Below, in pieces: positions 37,114 to 50,391 of a DNA stretch of 64,000 bases. This stretch comes from Orthonyx spaldingii (Eukaryota; Chordata; Aves; Passeriformes; Orthonychidae), in NCBI GenBank assembly GCA_013397795.1, contig VZTJ01004697.1, positions 414,649-478,648 of the forward strand, in the 5' to 3' direction. Every line of letters starts with the position of its first letter. Position 1 is the stretch's first letter. The position numbers were made by a program, and so were the translations under genes. The notes under the pieces are model-generated. The model was not told where the DNA came from and did no database searches. It saw only the letters and a program-made list of their open reading frames with translations.

Positions 37114-37350
37114 TGTTGTGATTTAACTCTAGCTGGGATATGAGCACTACAGAGCTGCTCACTTACTCCCCCACCCAGTGGGATGGGAGGAAGAGAACTT
37201 GGAGGGTAAAGTGAAAAAACTCATGGGTTAGAATAAGAACAGTTTAATAATTGAGCCAAAATACAACAATAATAATACTAAATTGTAATGAAAGGAAAAT
37301 AATAAAATTTATTATTACAATAAATTGTAATAATAAGAGAGAGAAATAAA
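37114..37350. mobile_element. Fragment of an avian endogenous retrovirus LTR
   Basis: The order of motifs matches a solo-LTR type common in bird genomes, especially songbirds: 'tgttgtgatttaactctagc', 'gagcactacagagctgctca', 'ctcccccacccagtgggatg', 'aaaaactcatgggtt', 'gaacagtttaataattgag', then an A/T-rich 'aataataata' tract. The piece is truncated on the right; no internal viral gene, primer-binding site or second LTR is seen. Orientation relative to the virus is not settled. It is a non-coding relic. Confidence 0.7.
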
Positions 37351-40300
37351 TTGAGCACTGATGGGTGTCTAAAGACACAAACAAGCCAGTATCTAAAATT
37401 GCAGACTATCATCTAGAGTGCTTCTAAAAAGCTCAGTAGGTGCTCAGGTACCTCATAGGCCTGAATCATCTACAAACCCCAGCCCTCAGCCAGCATTGCT
37501 AATACATTCTTGGCCAACATAACATGTCTGAAGAAACAGTTTCATGCATGTTACGCTCAGTAAAATGTTACAGCATCAGTGTGGCTCCTTTGAAGAGATC
37601 ATTTAAGGACACAGGCAGCGTGGGAAGCAGAAAACGTACCTGCTATTGCAGGAAAGATTGTTGCAGAAGGAAAACACGACAGATTATTGTTACCAGTCTT
37701 CTGCTGTGACAATGAACTGCAGCTGGGGGTGACAAATTTCTCTCTTCCTGGGTCACATTTGCCAAGATCTCAAATCAGAGAAACAAAACCTCAGCCCATG
37801 GTGAGATTCCTCCTGTTTCCTTGATTTGCTTCACTCACATGGCCTTTCACAACCAAAACTTTAACCTCTGCTCAGCAATGCTCCGAAGATGTGGCCTGGG
37901 AGAGCTGTGTGCTCTGCTTTCAAGTGTTTCTTGTGACAAAGTTTTATCCACTTTGGCACTGGGGTGAAAATCATGCTTATTCTGGTCTTGGTGTAGTCCG
38001 AACTGAATAATAATTCCACAGAGCAGCTATTAGGATAAAATTGTAAATGCAGTAGACAGAGGTGTTTTGAATGAGTAGGTTATGGTATGTGTGCTGTCAA
38101 TAAGGCTTTCCTCTTCTGTTTCCAAAGAAAGCTCTCAAAATAGGTCAAGGTCTGGGCATTTTGGGGATTCAGCCTTTGTGCCTTCTTGCAGAAGTTGGTA
38201 CCAGGCTTGCACCAAGCCACAGTGTCAGCAAATGACAAACATCTTTACTGACAATTGGTGGGACTGTGGTGGTCCAGCATCACTCCAGCAAGACAAGGCT
38301 GAAGGAAGGAAGACCACTGGGATGGCAGGACAGGGTTTAGCCTTCCCACTATGAAGTGGAGCCCATTATGTGGTTCAGGAATGACAAGAGGCACATCCCC
38401 AAGGGACAGCTTCCACCACCACATGCCAACATTGCAACCCACCCACAGGAGGAAACTCAGGGCAGTGGTGAGAGACATGAGCACACCAAGGGCCACATCC
38501 CGCTTGTCTGGGGCAGAGAGGATGAATGGCTGGGAGGGTCGGTGGTCGGGAGGGCCAGTCAAATAGGTTCAAACCACACACGCTCTCTCCAGTCTGACTC
38601 TTGTTTCCTGGAAGAAGTTTTATTGCCACTGAAATGCTTCATGCTCTGTGAAGCCCTTGCCAGCTGGAATCGTCTCTTTGCACCTGTCTTTTTGTTTACA
38701 CAAATCCCTTCTCTAATAGAGCTAATCACTCCGCTTTGATAAATCTGCCAGGCCCCCGATATGAGCTCCCCCCATGCTAAACAAACAGACCATTGTCTCG
38801 ACAGGGCCAGCCAGCCTGTTAATGGTTAAACTGGGAGAGGGCAGGATGGGGGGAAAAGAGGCATTGGCCACAGGCAGCTTCTTTCTTTTTCCTCCCCCCA
38901 AATCTGCAGGTTTCCCCATTCTTTATGGGGGCTTAACACACTGCATGGGTCCCTGATGTCAGCTGGGGACACCGAGCATGGTCTGACTCCTTGGGGATGT
39001 GCAATTCACTGGGAAACATCCAGAGCCAGAATCTAAGGTAGGATGGCCATCCCCAAAAGAGGAGTGATGGGGCAGAGAGCGGATACACCGAAGAGGACAC
39101 TAGGCAGGACAGAAAAAAAGTTAAGTCAGTCTGAAGCCAAAACAGTGAGGTTTAAGAGTGTCCCAGGTAAGGAGGGTTGACTGTCAAGGGGAGAAGGTTG
39201 GAGACAGAAAAATGAAAGCTTGGGCATCCAATTACAAAACCTAGCTATAAGCAAGGTACAGGAGATCTTTGACTTCACCGGTGCTTTCCTCCAGCAGATC
39301 TCCTCCAGCTTTGGAGACCTGATCAATGCCAAAACCTTGGAGAAATGCTGCACCAACAGAACTTCACATTGTTCCCAGTGCTCTGCTGCACCCACATAAC
39401 CCTCATTTAAAGTGTGTGATGCTACCACAAACACAGTTTTGCTGCAGATTTCTTTCCCCTTGAGGAAGCACTCTAAGACCTGCTTCACATCCCAGAGCCT
39501 TGGCTGGTTGTTTCCCGAACTGGACAGTCACCTCCCGTGACACTGACTATCCAGACTCTTCTGCATGCATAAGGTGAGCAAATGCAGAAGTTTTGACATG
39601 CTGTTTCATGGTGGTTGAGCAATGCCTGCAAAATTCGGTCGTGCCTTGCCGTCTAGCTCCAAGGCAGAGCAGCAAACAAACATTAGCAGTCAGCCCTTTG
39701 CTGATATTAGCTGCATCTGTAGGAAGATCTTTGAATGCAACAGCCAGGAAAGCTCTTTAGCAAGTTGTAATCAGCCTTGTGGTGTTCAGATGAAACCCGC
39801 ATACCCTTTACACCAGCTAACAAATCCATCAGCACCGGCGGATGATTTCTGGATTGCTTTGCTTGGGCCTGCTGTGTGCCTCAGGCAAGCGTTATTTGTT
39901 TAAGCAGGGAGACAGGAGGTGCCCCGGAGGCAGCTCTGGCAGCCTCAGTTACACTCCAAGCACCGAACAAAGATTCAGCCTTGTGTCCCATCTGCATTTG
40001 CATCGTGTCCAGCCCACCCACATCCCCAACACCATCGAATAACCCTGTATGCCTTGATGTCCTTCATGGCTATAAGGGAAGAAGCAGCTCCCAGGTTATT
40101 GTTGTTCAGAGATGCTGTGCACAATGGGTACCCTTAGGATCTCAGACTAAAATGTGTGTATTTGTGTGTCAATGCTTTAGGTCCTTGGAGCTGTGCTCAT
40201 GAGAGGCACAGAGCTCTTCAGCCAAGGCTGGCACAGGTTGCAGGCTGGAAAAGGGTAGAGGGAAATGGCACCAGAGCTGCCACAGCATCATGGTCCCCTG

Positions 40301-40778
40301 AGCCCCTGCAAGCACTGATGCTGCTTGCCGGAGGTGCCACACACTTGAGACCAGGAGATTAACTCCCGGCTGGGAGGGGTGAGGTGGCTTACCGGGAGAT
40401 TGCCAAACTGTGTGATTAGGGACTTGTTCGTGCACGGTCTAACCCTTCTCCACTGCTTGTGTGGGTGCAGGAGCCTTCCAGCTTCTTTATACCCACCCCC
40501 AGAACAGGACAAAACTTGCGCCTGAGGAACTCGGTGATGCAGGGGAGCTGCGAGGTCAGGAGGCTGGCAGCGCCCGGCAAGGGATTACACACGGTACAGG
40601 GAGAGAAAACAATAGCAGGAACCAAGGGTGATATAAGACACCAGGAGGTTTAAACCACCGAGACCTTTAGCAAGCATTCGGATCCTCAGGCATCACCCAG
40701 GAATGAAGCGGTTGAGGAAGGCAGAGCAGATGTGGGGCAGGCACCCGACGGGTTTGGGTGCAAGAGCTGGCTTTGCTG
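37351..40778. other. Intergenic sequence without recognised genes
   Basis: No gene, repeat family or strong motif cluster recognised. Base composition drifts upward in GC toward 40500, leading into the tandem repeat and CpG island. Confidence 0.6.
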
Positions 40779-40876
40779 CAGCACCCACTGCCTCGCATCA
40801 CCCACCACTGCCACACAGCACCCACCACTGCCACTCAGCACCCACCACCACCACCAGGCAGCACCCACCGCCTGCC
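40779..40876 (+). repeat. Imperfect 20-bp tandem repeat (CACCCACCACTGCCACACAG)
   Basis: Two near-identical 20-base units at 40799-40818 and 40819-40838, flanked by more diverged copies either side. It is followed at about 40887-40920 by a short repeat of 'gcacacaacga'. It explains the His/Pro/Thr-rich frames here. Confidence 0.85.
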
Positions 40877-41071
40877 CAGCCACTCGGGCACGGGCACACA
40901 ACGAGCACACAACGAGCACACGCGCGGCATGAGGAGGGGTTTTTTCCCCCTTCTTCCCCAAACAATTAATGCGGAGAGGCAGGTGCTCCTGGCGCCCTGC
41001 CCTCCGTTCTGTTTACAGAACACTCCTTGAAGATTATTTGTGCTGAAATCTTTCAGCTTTTCTCTCTCTCC

Positions 41072-41118
41072 GTCTTTTTTTTTTTTTTTTTTTCCCTNNT
41101 TTTTTTTTTTTTTTTCCC
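41072..41118 (+). repeat. Poly-T tract with an assembly ambiguity
   Basis: Two T runs of 17 or more bases flank 'cccTNN'; the two undetermined bases are at 41098-41099. The true length of the tract is unknown, probably a sequencing or assembly limit at a homopolymer. Confidence 0.98.
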
Positions 41119-41129
41119 CTGCCTCCCCC

Positions 41130-41650
41130 CACCGCGTTAGCATTCTTCCAGCCAGTTTTCATGCCCCGCGGGCCCTGGGCGAGCAGCCCGGCTGCGCCCG
41201 AGTAGCGGCGGAAGCCCCGGCAGGGCCGCCCCTCGCTCTGCCCCGGGCCGGGGGGAGCGGAGCGGGGCTCCCCCGGCAGCGTCCTCCCGCTCCTTTGTGC
41301 CCGCGGGAAGCGGAGCGAAGGGGGCCATTGTCCAAGGGCTGCTGCTGACCCCGCCATTTCCATCTGAAAAGCCGCTTTCAAGGGAAAGGGGCAGCTCCCG
41401 TCCCCTCGCCTCGCCTCGGACCCCCTCCTTCCACCCTTCTCCTCTCCCTCGCGGTGCGCTCCGGCTGCCTGTCCCTCCTCGACCCTCCTGTCCTTCCTCA
41501 ACTCCTCTTCTTCCTGCTCTCCCTTCGCCCTGTGCCCAACATCCTCATTCTCTCCTCCTCCGGCCCGAGGAGCACCCGTGCAGGTTGTCCCGGGTGAAAG
41601 AGAGGGGAAAGAGGTGGGAACAATCGCGGCAGCTCCAGCCAAAGCCCTCG
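41130..41650. promoter_or_regulatory. CpG island, candidate promoter or enhancer
   Basis: An abrupt island of high GC and frequent CpG, the largest in the intergenic interval. It contains GC-box-like runs ('gccccgggccggggggagcg' near 41239-41260), a YY1-like 'ccgccatttcc' at about 41351 and a SOX-type 'ccattgtc' near 41325. Frames of 154 codons (plus) and 248 codons (minus, across the Ns) are open, but in CpG-rich DNA this is weak evidence. Neither contains a bHLH or other known domain, so this is not the ASCL2 coding exon. A non-coding RNA promoter or orphan CpG-island enhancer is the likeliest reading. Confidence 0.5.
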
Positions 41651-44600
41651 GTGGGATGCAAGACGCTCGTCTCTCCTTGGAGCATGAAAAATGCCAGCTG
41701 TGGCTCTGCAGAGCCTTTGTTAGCCATCTCAGCCATAGAAATCCTTCAGCCATGTCTATAAAGAGATAGCACGGGGTCAATGGAATAAGTACAGCCTCTT
41801 TTCTTCCAGCCCTCTTGAAAGCACGCCTTTTTAATGGTAAAATGCATGAAAAATTAGATAGCTGGCTGCATCACCTTCCTGAAGGGTAGGTATAGCAAAC
41901 CCAGGGATTTGCAAACAAAGAATCACCCAAGTTCCTGCATTAAACATCTTTATTGCCTTTCAAATCCACTCACTTGGGTGCACATTTCTACCCATCACTC
42001 CCACCAGGCTCCAGGCAGGTGGAGATGAGGCTTCAGGAGCACCCCACACTCCCATACACCCCTGGCTGGTCCTCACTCTAAGTCCCACTCAGGGACTACA
42101 GAGCCACCGTCATGGACCTGTGGCATTTTGGAGTGAGTCACCCCGGTGGGACAGACAGACTACAGGGAGCTTTATGGTTGTCTTCTCACCATTTCAAAAC
42201 AGAAAGCAGCTGAAACAGGTTTGAGGCAGCATTTGAAAGTTGCTAAAGATTGAGACAAAAGACAACAGTGCATTCATTTTTTTAAGGTTTTTGGTTTTTG
42301 TTTTTTTTTTTTAAAGAGGGAAAACTGACACTGAAATCTGTCATAAAAATTCCAATTTATTTCATCCCCATCAAAATTTTGCTCCACATGCTGGTGATGC
42401 CTCTGGTCAGCAGCAGCCCATCATCCTCCCTGCAGTGCAGAGGATGGCTTCCAGAAACTCCCCTCTGAAGGAGTCCATTACTAAATGCTGAGTGAGCATC
42501 CCTAACATTCACTCAGAGGAAGAAGGTGACCTTGAATGGCATCTGCATCCACTCAGCACCTCCTTTGGGCTCCCAGGCAGCAGTGGTCAGGCTGAACTCT
42601 TGTTCTACCCAGTCACCGAGTTTTGGTAAACAATGATGAATGCTCTGGGTAAACTGTTGCAGCAGTGTAGCTCGGCCAAATATTTCTCTGCCTGCAAAAT
42701 AAGCAAACAACCAACCGTTGAAGTTGATTGGTGGCAGGAAAAAAAAGGCATATTGCAGAATAAACTCCCGAGGCATTAAGAAACCACGTGTGGAAACTGT
42801 CCAGCACAAAATGAGACATGCAAGATTTTGTGCTTTGCAGTGTACAGCCAACATGTGAGTGGGACAGCTGAGTGTAGTGGCAGCAGAGAAGAGATTTAAC
42901 ACAGACTGGTGTATTATTTCCAGCTGGTTCTTTAGTAGGAGAGATGTTTAAATCTTCATCTTGAAATGACAGGCCAAATGACTTTCTGTCACTTCGTTAT
43001 AGCCATGTTGTTTTCTCTGCTGCTCCTGCTGCTGCTGGACCTCACACAGCAGTCAGCATTTCTGCTGACAAAAATAGGTCTCACTGTGTCAATCTTGATA
43101 GTTCTTTTGTCCCATTCATCCTACTGAACTGGGATCAACATCTCTGGCAGGTTTCTCATGGCAGAGATATTCCAAGCAAAAGGCAGTGAGGGCAAACACC
43201 CCATGAGCCCCTGGGCAGCTGCCAAGCAGCCTATGCAGCCAGTAAAGAGCTGCCCAGGAAACTGCAAAGGGTTGCTTGGCTGGGGCTCTCAGCTGGGCTT
43301 GCAGGCAGTGAAGGAGCTCCAAAGCCACCATCAGGTTCCTGGATCTGCAGTTCTTCCCTGCCAACAGCACCTCAATGTGCAATTTCATGGATCAGATTAT
43401 CTTCTTTAATTTTAGCTTTATGTGTCATTTCTTACCCATCCCGGAGCACTGCAGGCTGTGCCTTTGTGGGGGATTGCTGCACAGCTCAGATGCTCCAAGT
43501 TACCCCCTCCAGAGAGCCTGGTGCCCCCAAAGGTTCCCATGGCAGAGCCAAGTCCTCAGCAGCAGTGTGATGCTTGTCAGGTCATGTCACCCACACAAAG
43601 CACCCAGAGCTGGTCCCCACAGCCACCACACTTCCCCTGGAAGGAAGAGCATCACTCCAACACACTGTGCACAGGCACAGCATCCCTCCCTGTGCCACAG
43701 CCAGTGCTGTCCACACACACGCAGAGGAAAATGAGACTCAGCCTCCTCCATACCCTGTGTGACAGTGCCACAGTGACAGGGACCATGCCCACAACATGGC
43801 ATCTGCCATCCTGCATCTTCTTCAGGCATCTCCATGCCAGTGTGAGGATGGGGCAAGGGGGTGCCCATTACAAGGCTCTCCACGACCAGCCAAGCAACTG
43901 AAGTGTTCCAAAAGCGGCTTCCCTTTGAAACCAGAATAAAAGCCAGCGAGCAGTTTCAGCTAATCCTTTCCTCATCGTCTATGATGTTTGTGCACACGGC
44001 TGGTTGGCTCTCCACATGTCCACAGGGCAATGTTAAATCCCCCCAAAAAAAGAAGGAAGCAGGTCAGAAAACCAATCCCTCAAGGAACACTGGAAATCAG
44101 TGAATGGGTTTTAGCTGTGCATTTTGTTACCCAAGAAGGGCGGCTTTGCAAAAGGACTTTCTAACTCGTCGTCTGGGCCCAGGACTTCCTTGTAAAAGGC
44201 TGTCGGGCTTGTTGCAACATATTCCAGGTGTGTAAGTGATGCCCTGCCTTGTGCCTTTCACAGTGCAGAGCCTGGGGCCTCGAAGTGAGCAGGGAGGAGA
44301 AGGGAGGGAGAGGTGCGTGTGTTCAAATTAAATGAAGCAGAAAGAGAAAGCTGGAACCCACAGCGCCTGGGGCACCACTAATTGAACAGGTTGAACCTGA
44401 CAGCAGCGCAAAGGAGGCAGCAGGAGGGATCCTCGAGCTCCTGGCTGGTGGTGTAGAGCCAGAGCCAGCCGTGGTTCAGGAAGCCATGCTTGAAAAGCTC
44501 AGGTGGTGGGAAAGAAGGGACAAGGTGATGAGGTAGCTTTTTTGGGGCTGGAGGAGGGAGACTTAAAAAGAAAAAACTAGTTCTTCATAAGCATGACAAA

Positions 44601-47600
44601 GGGAGGCAAATGAAAGAGAGGGCAGGAATAGGCTTATTCTGCTCATTCCTGGGGTCCCCAGCTGCAGATCTCAGTGGGTGCCCCTCTCTGGGATCAGCTG
44701 TGTCTCACAGGGGCACATGGGGATACAGAGATGTGCAATGAATGAGCACAGAGCTGCTCAGCAGCCCTGTGCCCAGGGAATCTGGGGCTCTTGCCTGGCC
44801 TCCTCCTCCAGAGATTCCAGATAACATTACATGCAGTATCCATTCCATCCTCAGCAGTGCCCCAGTTGCAGGGATGTTGTCCAAAAGCCAGGGCACAGGG
44901 ACAGCTGTATTCTCCTTCCCAATCTCAGAAGAAACTAAAAGCATCAAAACCCAGGAGAATTCCCATTTTCAGGCTTTTTCTCAAGATAGCCTCACTAGAC
45001 AGTTGCCCAAGTCTTGCCAGATCAAGATGCAGGTTGATAACATTTTCCCCCTGGCTTTGATTTAAAGAATCAGCTGAAGAGGTTGGAGGTACTCTGTGGA
45101 ACAAAGAGGTCCTGGAGCAGAAGGGCTTGCCCTGGGAGAGAGAGGGAAGGTGGCAAGCATCCAGGCAGCTCCCCCAGGGAGGGCAAAGGCAGCAGGACTT
45201 GCAGGTGCCTGCACAGCCCCAGTGCTGTGGCTATCACTCTGTGTACCTCTGCTGTCCTGAGCACACCACAAAGGCTGTGGTCTGCCTTTCAAATAGTGGT
45301 AGCTCACTAGGAAGCTGTGAGGCTTGCAAAGAGGTGGTCAGAAAGGCAAGAGCTTTACAGCTCCCCATCACTGCTCAAGGGTTGCAGACATGGGCTTGCC
45401 TTCCTTTGCAGCAGTGATGGATGGCGGCTGGAGGAAACACCCCGTCTTTAATTAGTGATGCCCAGGAAATTAGAGAGCAGCAGGAGCTTTGGCCTCTGCC
45501 ATCTCCCAAGCTCTGGGGTTGCTATTCAACCCCCAGAGACTGCAGGAGCCATCACCTGCCATCCATGCCCAGGGCTACAAGCCACAGGCTGTGGGGCTTC
45601 CCTTGCTGGCTCCTACTCTGCAAGGGACCCATATCACCACTTTCTCCTCTGCAGGGTACTCCCTGGCACTCTGTCCTGTATGGGAACCAGTGGTGATGGG
45701 GCACTGCAGAGGACCATGCTCACACTGCTGTGATGCCCTCACATCCATTCTCACTTTCTGCTCCCATCTTGGTGCTGTTTGGAAAGAGAAAAGGATCCCT
45801 TGGTAGGAGAGAACTGGCTCCCAGACTCTGCAATGATTTCAGGGCCTAGAAGATCATGCTTGGTTTTTTTCTTCTTCTTTTTTTCTTCCTTTTTTTTTAA
45901 CCTTCTTCTTCCTGTCTGTGGCCCCTGCACCACAGAACAATGAAAAATAGCCTGAAGGGAGAAAACATTGCACTGAGGAGACCTTTGTTAGTGACTGCAA
46001 CAAAAACAGGTGATGTGGCAACCCAGGGTCCTTTCTGGACCTGGTTCCCAGCTCTCTGTGAGCTGTGCAGGTCTCCCCTTACCCTGAGTCCCCACTGGTG
46101 GCCACATGGCAGAAGTGGTCCAGCATGGTCCTCAGGACACAGCTCTGATCCCTGCTGCTTAAAACAGCACAGCTTAGGTGCCTCAGCACACCTCAAGAAG
46201 CAAGGGACAGATTTGTTGGGATGAAAAGCCCGCTTGAGCTCCTTCTGTTTTTGTGGGTAAGCTTTCAGGGCCTAGCCTCTGCCCACCTGGATGCTTTCTC
46301 TCTGGACAGTGGAGAGTCCAGGCTGCTAATTCAGACCTGTAGGCATTACTGCAATATAAACTGCAAATAGTCATAATAATAATTAATAAACATGCCGAAA
46401 CAAAAACATTCTCTGTTTAATTAACATCAGTCTTCAGCAGCTTTATCTTGGGGTGAGTGGCTACTTTGTTGGCACTCTGCCTTCACACCGTGCCTTGCCC
46501 TCTGTGGCTGGGGCAGGCAAGTCTTCACTGTGCAAATGGGAAAGTCTCTTTTTTTGCTCAAGCTCCTACCAAATAACACTGAACCTGCATCTTGCAGACT
46601 GCCTCTCACCTGAAAGTAAGGCTACAGCCAAAGAAATAGCGGCCAGAGAAGCCCAGTAGCTATTTTTACCTTGCTGTGAATAGTCTGAGTACACCCAGGG
46701 ACAAACATTACAGCCAAAGGGAAACAAGAAGTTGCAAGGTTTTGAGTGGTCAGGCTCATAAAATAATACACGGCTTGAAGTAAGGAGCTGGCCTGGGACA
46801 AGGGATAATGTGCCCTGAAGGAGCACAGCACCACAGGTTCAGGAGCAGGGGGTCACCTGCAGGCTGCAGAGCCTCCTCAGCATAAACCAGGCACTGGCTG
46901 CCAACATCCAAAAAACCTCAGATATGGCTGGGGAGCCATAAGCAATAGAAGCTGAGTACCCACCTCTCTCCCCAGGGTGACAGCCAGGTTTCAGAAGGGT
47001 GCTGAGCAGCACTTGGGTAAAGTCTCTGGAGCAGGAGCTCTGTGACTCAGCCACCCCACGCACGTGTATTCCCAGCCAGGGACATGGCACTGGCCACACC
47101 AACACCAAGCTGAGGCAGCTGGAAGCTGGCTGTGAGCTCCAGCCTTGCTCATGGCTCCCTCCCACCCCACTTATCGTGGGGGCTGAAGGCTCAGCCCTTG
47201 ACCCCTCACAGGCAGATGGGGAGGAGAGGCATCCCCACAGGCTCCCGTGGCCCTGGTGGGAGCAGGGTGGGCGTTTGCTTGTCCCACGCTCCAATCTCTG
47301 TTGTTTGAAGAAGCACATCTGTAATCTTTCCAAGGCCTTGGAGATAGGAGCATTCCGTGTGTGTGTTAAACCACACCGGCCATCTGCTGCCCTCTCTCTC
47401 TGCTTTATCCCAAATCCCTCCCCAATGAACCCAATCCGAGCTGCAGCCATTGCTGTCCCAGAGAAGATTATAGGGCTGTGCCTGCCACAGTGAGCCAGGT
47501 AAATTCAAGGTCCTGGGCTCATTCCTAAGGCAATTGAGAAGGAGGTAAAGAAGGGGAGAACAGGGGAGGGATGCCTGTGCTGAGGAGCCTGGGCAGCATC

Positions 47601-50390
47601 CGCAGCCAAAATGATGGCAGGACAAACAGATGAGCAAGATTGGCCACTTGAGTGTCTCCTGCTTGGCTACAATCTGCCATGCTAATGCTTTGTGCCTCCA
47701 AGAAATGCCCTGCTCTGCTGCAGGGATTTTGGGGAAGTGTGGACCAGAGAGGCCATCAGAGCTGGTGCAAGGATCTGGATGAGTGTGTAACTTCAGGGCC
47801 CTTGTTGCTGCCGGTTCTGAAATGGATGTAAAAACACAGCACACATCACAGAGGGAAAAATGGGGAGTAAAAGGGAAAACTGAGGGCTCCTGACATCTGA
47901 GCTGCCTGGCCTCACAAGGCTTTTGGTCCAAGCTGGGCACTGGTGGCTGCAGAGTCATGTTCCAGCAGAACTCAACCTGGGCAACACAAACGGTTTGGGC
48001 TTGCCAAATCGGGGCCAGGACAGGGGTGCTGTGGCAGCTTGGTGTGAGCAGGCTCCACCATGGGCCAGCCATGCCCTCTCCCTCCGTTGAGATGCAGGAG
48101 ATAGGGCTGCTCCCACCTGTGTACACCAGGGATAAAGAACTACATGCAGGCTCTTGCAGGATCAGGCTTCCTGATGGGGATCTGCTGTCCTCCTGGCTTT
48201 TTAATGAGCACTCCTTGTAATCAGCCCCGTAAAACTCAGGGTGGGGAGCTGTTACTGATTAACGTCCGTCGTCTCCAGGGGAAGTGGAGCAGGGGATCTG
48301 CTGACAAAATCAGCATCAGGTGAGCTGCAGCACAGCACAGTATGGCAGAGGTACACACTCCCACACGTGTGTGCACCCACACACGTCCTTTGGCTGTCTG
48401 GTGTGAGGTGCCACCACCAACCCGCCTCTGCCACCACGTCCTTTGGTCTCTCTGAGTTCTCCAAGTTCTTTGCAGCCGCCTGCAAAGCGAGAATGATAGC
48501 AGAGGTGCAAAAGTCCTTTCTGGTGATTAATACATCATGTGTACAAAGAAGGTCTGTGGTAAATGGAGGCTGGAGCCGGGATTAATTGCATACCTTGAAG
48601 TGGAGAGATTTATGTAAGGAAACAGACTTGGCGGGCTGCCCTGCTCTGGGCTGTGTTTACCTGCCTGTGCCTCCACACCTGTTGTGCTGCAGCAGCAAAA
48701 CATTATTTAATAACATTTGAAGGGAGATCTTCATAGTCATGTGCCCTCCCTGCCTTGCCCCACCTCCTCGAGTGCTGTGGTGAAGCTCGGCCTTGCTTTG
48801 TCAGGCTCCCGGCCAGCCAGTCAGTCCACTCCCCACCAGAGCTCTCCTGCAAGGGGCAGCAGCCCCGTGGCACCCTTCAAGCACCCACAATATGGTCTGA
48901 GGAGGGGTGGAATGGCTGAAGAAGAAGATGAAACAGGCTAATGCTGGAGGCCAGCCCCTGAACTGATGGCAACTTGAGTAGCTCCCCCCAAATCCATGAG
49001 CAAAGCAGGGTTTCTTCCTCCTGAGCTTGAAAACATTGGCTGGACACACAAACATTTGCATGCACGCAGGACTGCTTTTATATGTGTGTGTATATAAATG
49101 TATGAACAACAGAGTTCAAAATGTTCATAAAGTCCATTCAAATAAGAGACAAATAACTCTGGGTAAAACCCTGTTCAGAAATGCTTGAGTATGAGGCTGT
49201 TTCTTTAAAGGGATTTGGGTATTAATTGAAGTTCGTTTGTTAATTTGCATCCTTATCTACAAGGGACAAGACTAAAAAGGGCCCCATGGGCCCTAAATGG
49301 GAGCACGTGCAGCTTTATTTCTTACCAACAAAGCCTCTTGGTGATTATAAGCAAATGAGGGAGCACTAGGGACTTTTGGAGGAGCGAAAGCAGAAATGTA
49401 TCCCACCTGCTGGAGAATGACCTCATTCACCAGAGCTTCCCTCCTGGAACTACAAGCCCTGGGTTGGTCTCTAGTTGTCTCTACTTAAGGTGCTGGCTGT
49501 TTCACCTCCTCCCCTGCTCTCATAGCTGGTGTGTGACCCATGGGACACTCACCCCGAGCTGACAGCATTGCCTGCCTGAGAAATGCCAACTCCAGCAATG
49601 AGCCACTACCATGAGCAAAGCCTCTCACCTAGAGGTCTAAACTTTGGCCTTGAACACCCTCAAATCAAAAACACCCAGCGTCAATTCACACTGTGGCAGT
49701 GTGTTAAGTGCAGGTATAGTTCAGATGGTGTCATTGGCTTTTTCTCCTCAGCCTGCTGCAATGTGCCAAACCACAGCACGAGGTTCACCTGACCTGCTGC
49801 ATCGGGATGAGCCACACTGGTGTTTGCAAGGATGTCAGTGTGGTCCAGCTGAGCAATCCCAGTTATAAGCACTTGGAAAAAGCAGAAATGGGAGCACCTT
49901 CCCTTTCCAACCTCCTCCAGGGGCAGGGATGAACAATCCAGGTTGAAGCCATGAAAATGCATTATGAGAAACTAAAAAATCATTGCCATCACTTCTTGAA
50001 AGCAAGGACTATATTCCATGCCGTGTCGGTATAGCCTTAGCAAAGCCAGGGTTTGCTACACAGACAGGAGAGAAAACAGGGGGAGGTCAGGTGAAACTCT
50101 GTCCCCTGTGGTAACTGCCCCATGGTTTTACACTTTCTCTCCTCCCACAAGGCAGGCAAACCAACTCATTTGGACACCACTGTTGTCAGTAACCCTGTTC
50201 CAATTCTGGTTCCCCCCTGCATTATTGAAGGAAAACACTGGGATTTGTGTTTCTTTTTTTCCCCTTCAAACAAAGTTCAAAGGAGCAATTGAGACCTCTC
50301 AATTTCAATATGAAAAGAGCAGGGGACCAGTTTTCCAGGGCCCACCCCCTGTACATACGCATCCCGCCTCATTTCACCCGATAATCTCAG
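41651..50390. other. Intergenic sequence without recognised genes
   Basis: Mixed-composition DNA. T-rich tracts lie near 42288-42314 and 45866-45899. An AT-rich stretch lies at about 46345-46430, and a palindrome-rich stretch at 49190-49390. The longest frame of the window, 306 codons on the minus strand at 47206-48126, is compositionally ordinary and unrecognised. Confidence 0.6.
49190..49390. promoter_or_regulatory. Motif-dense stretch with octamer, palindromes and E-box
   Basis: Within 200 bases: an octamer ATTTGCAT (49243-49250) as bound by POU factors, a GATA-type 'cttatct' just after it, two GGGCCC palindromes separated by CAT (49279-49293), and a palindromic E-box CACGTG at 49304-49309. 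The flanks are AT-rich and CpG-poor. The motif density suggests a regulatory element; no conservation data are available. Confidence 0.3.
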
Positions 50391-50391
50391 T

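Noticed and set aside
41034..41780. Frames of 154 and 248 codons in the CpG island as the ASCL2 coding exon
   Set aside because: Neither contains a basic helix-loop-helix (expected NERERNRV-type motif), the minus frame crosses unknown bases, and CpG-rich DNA keeps frames open by composition.
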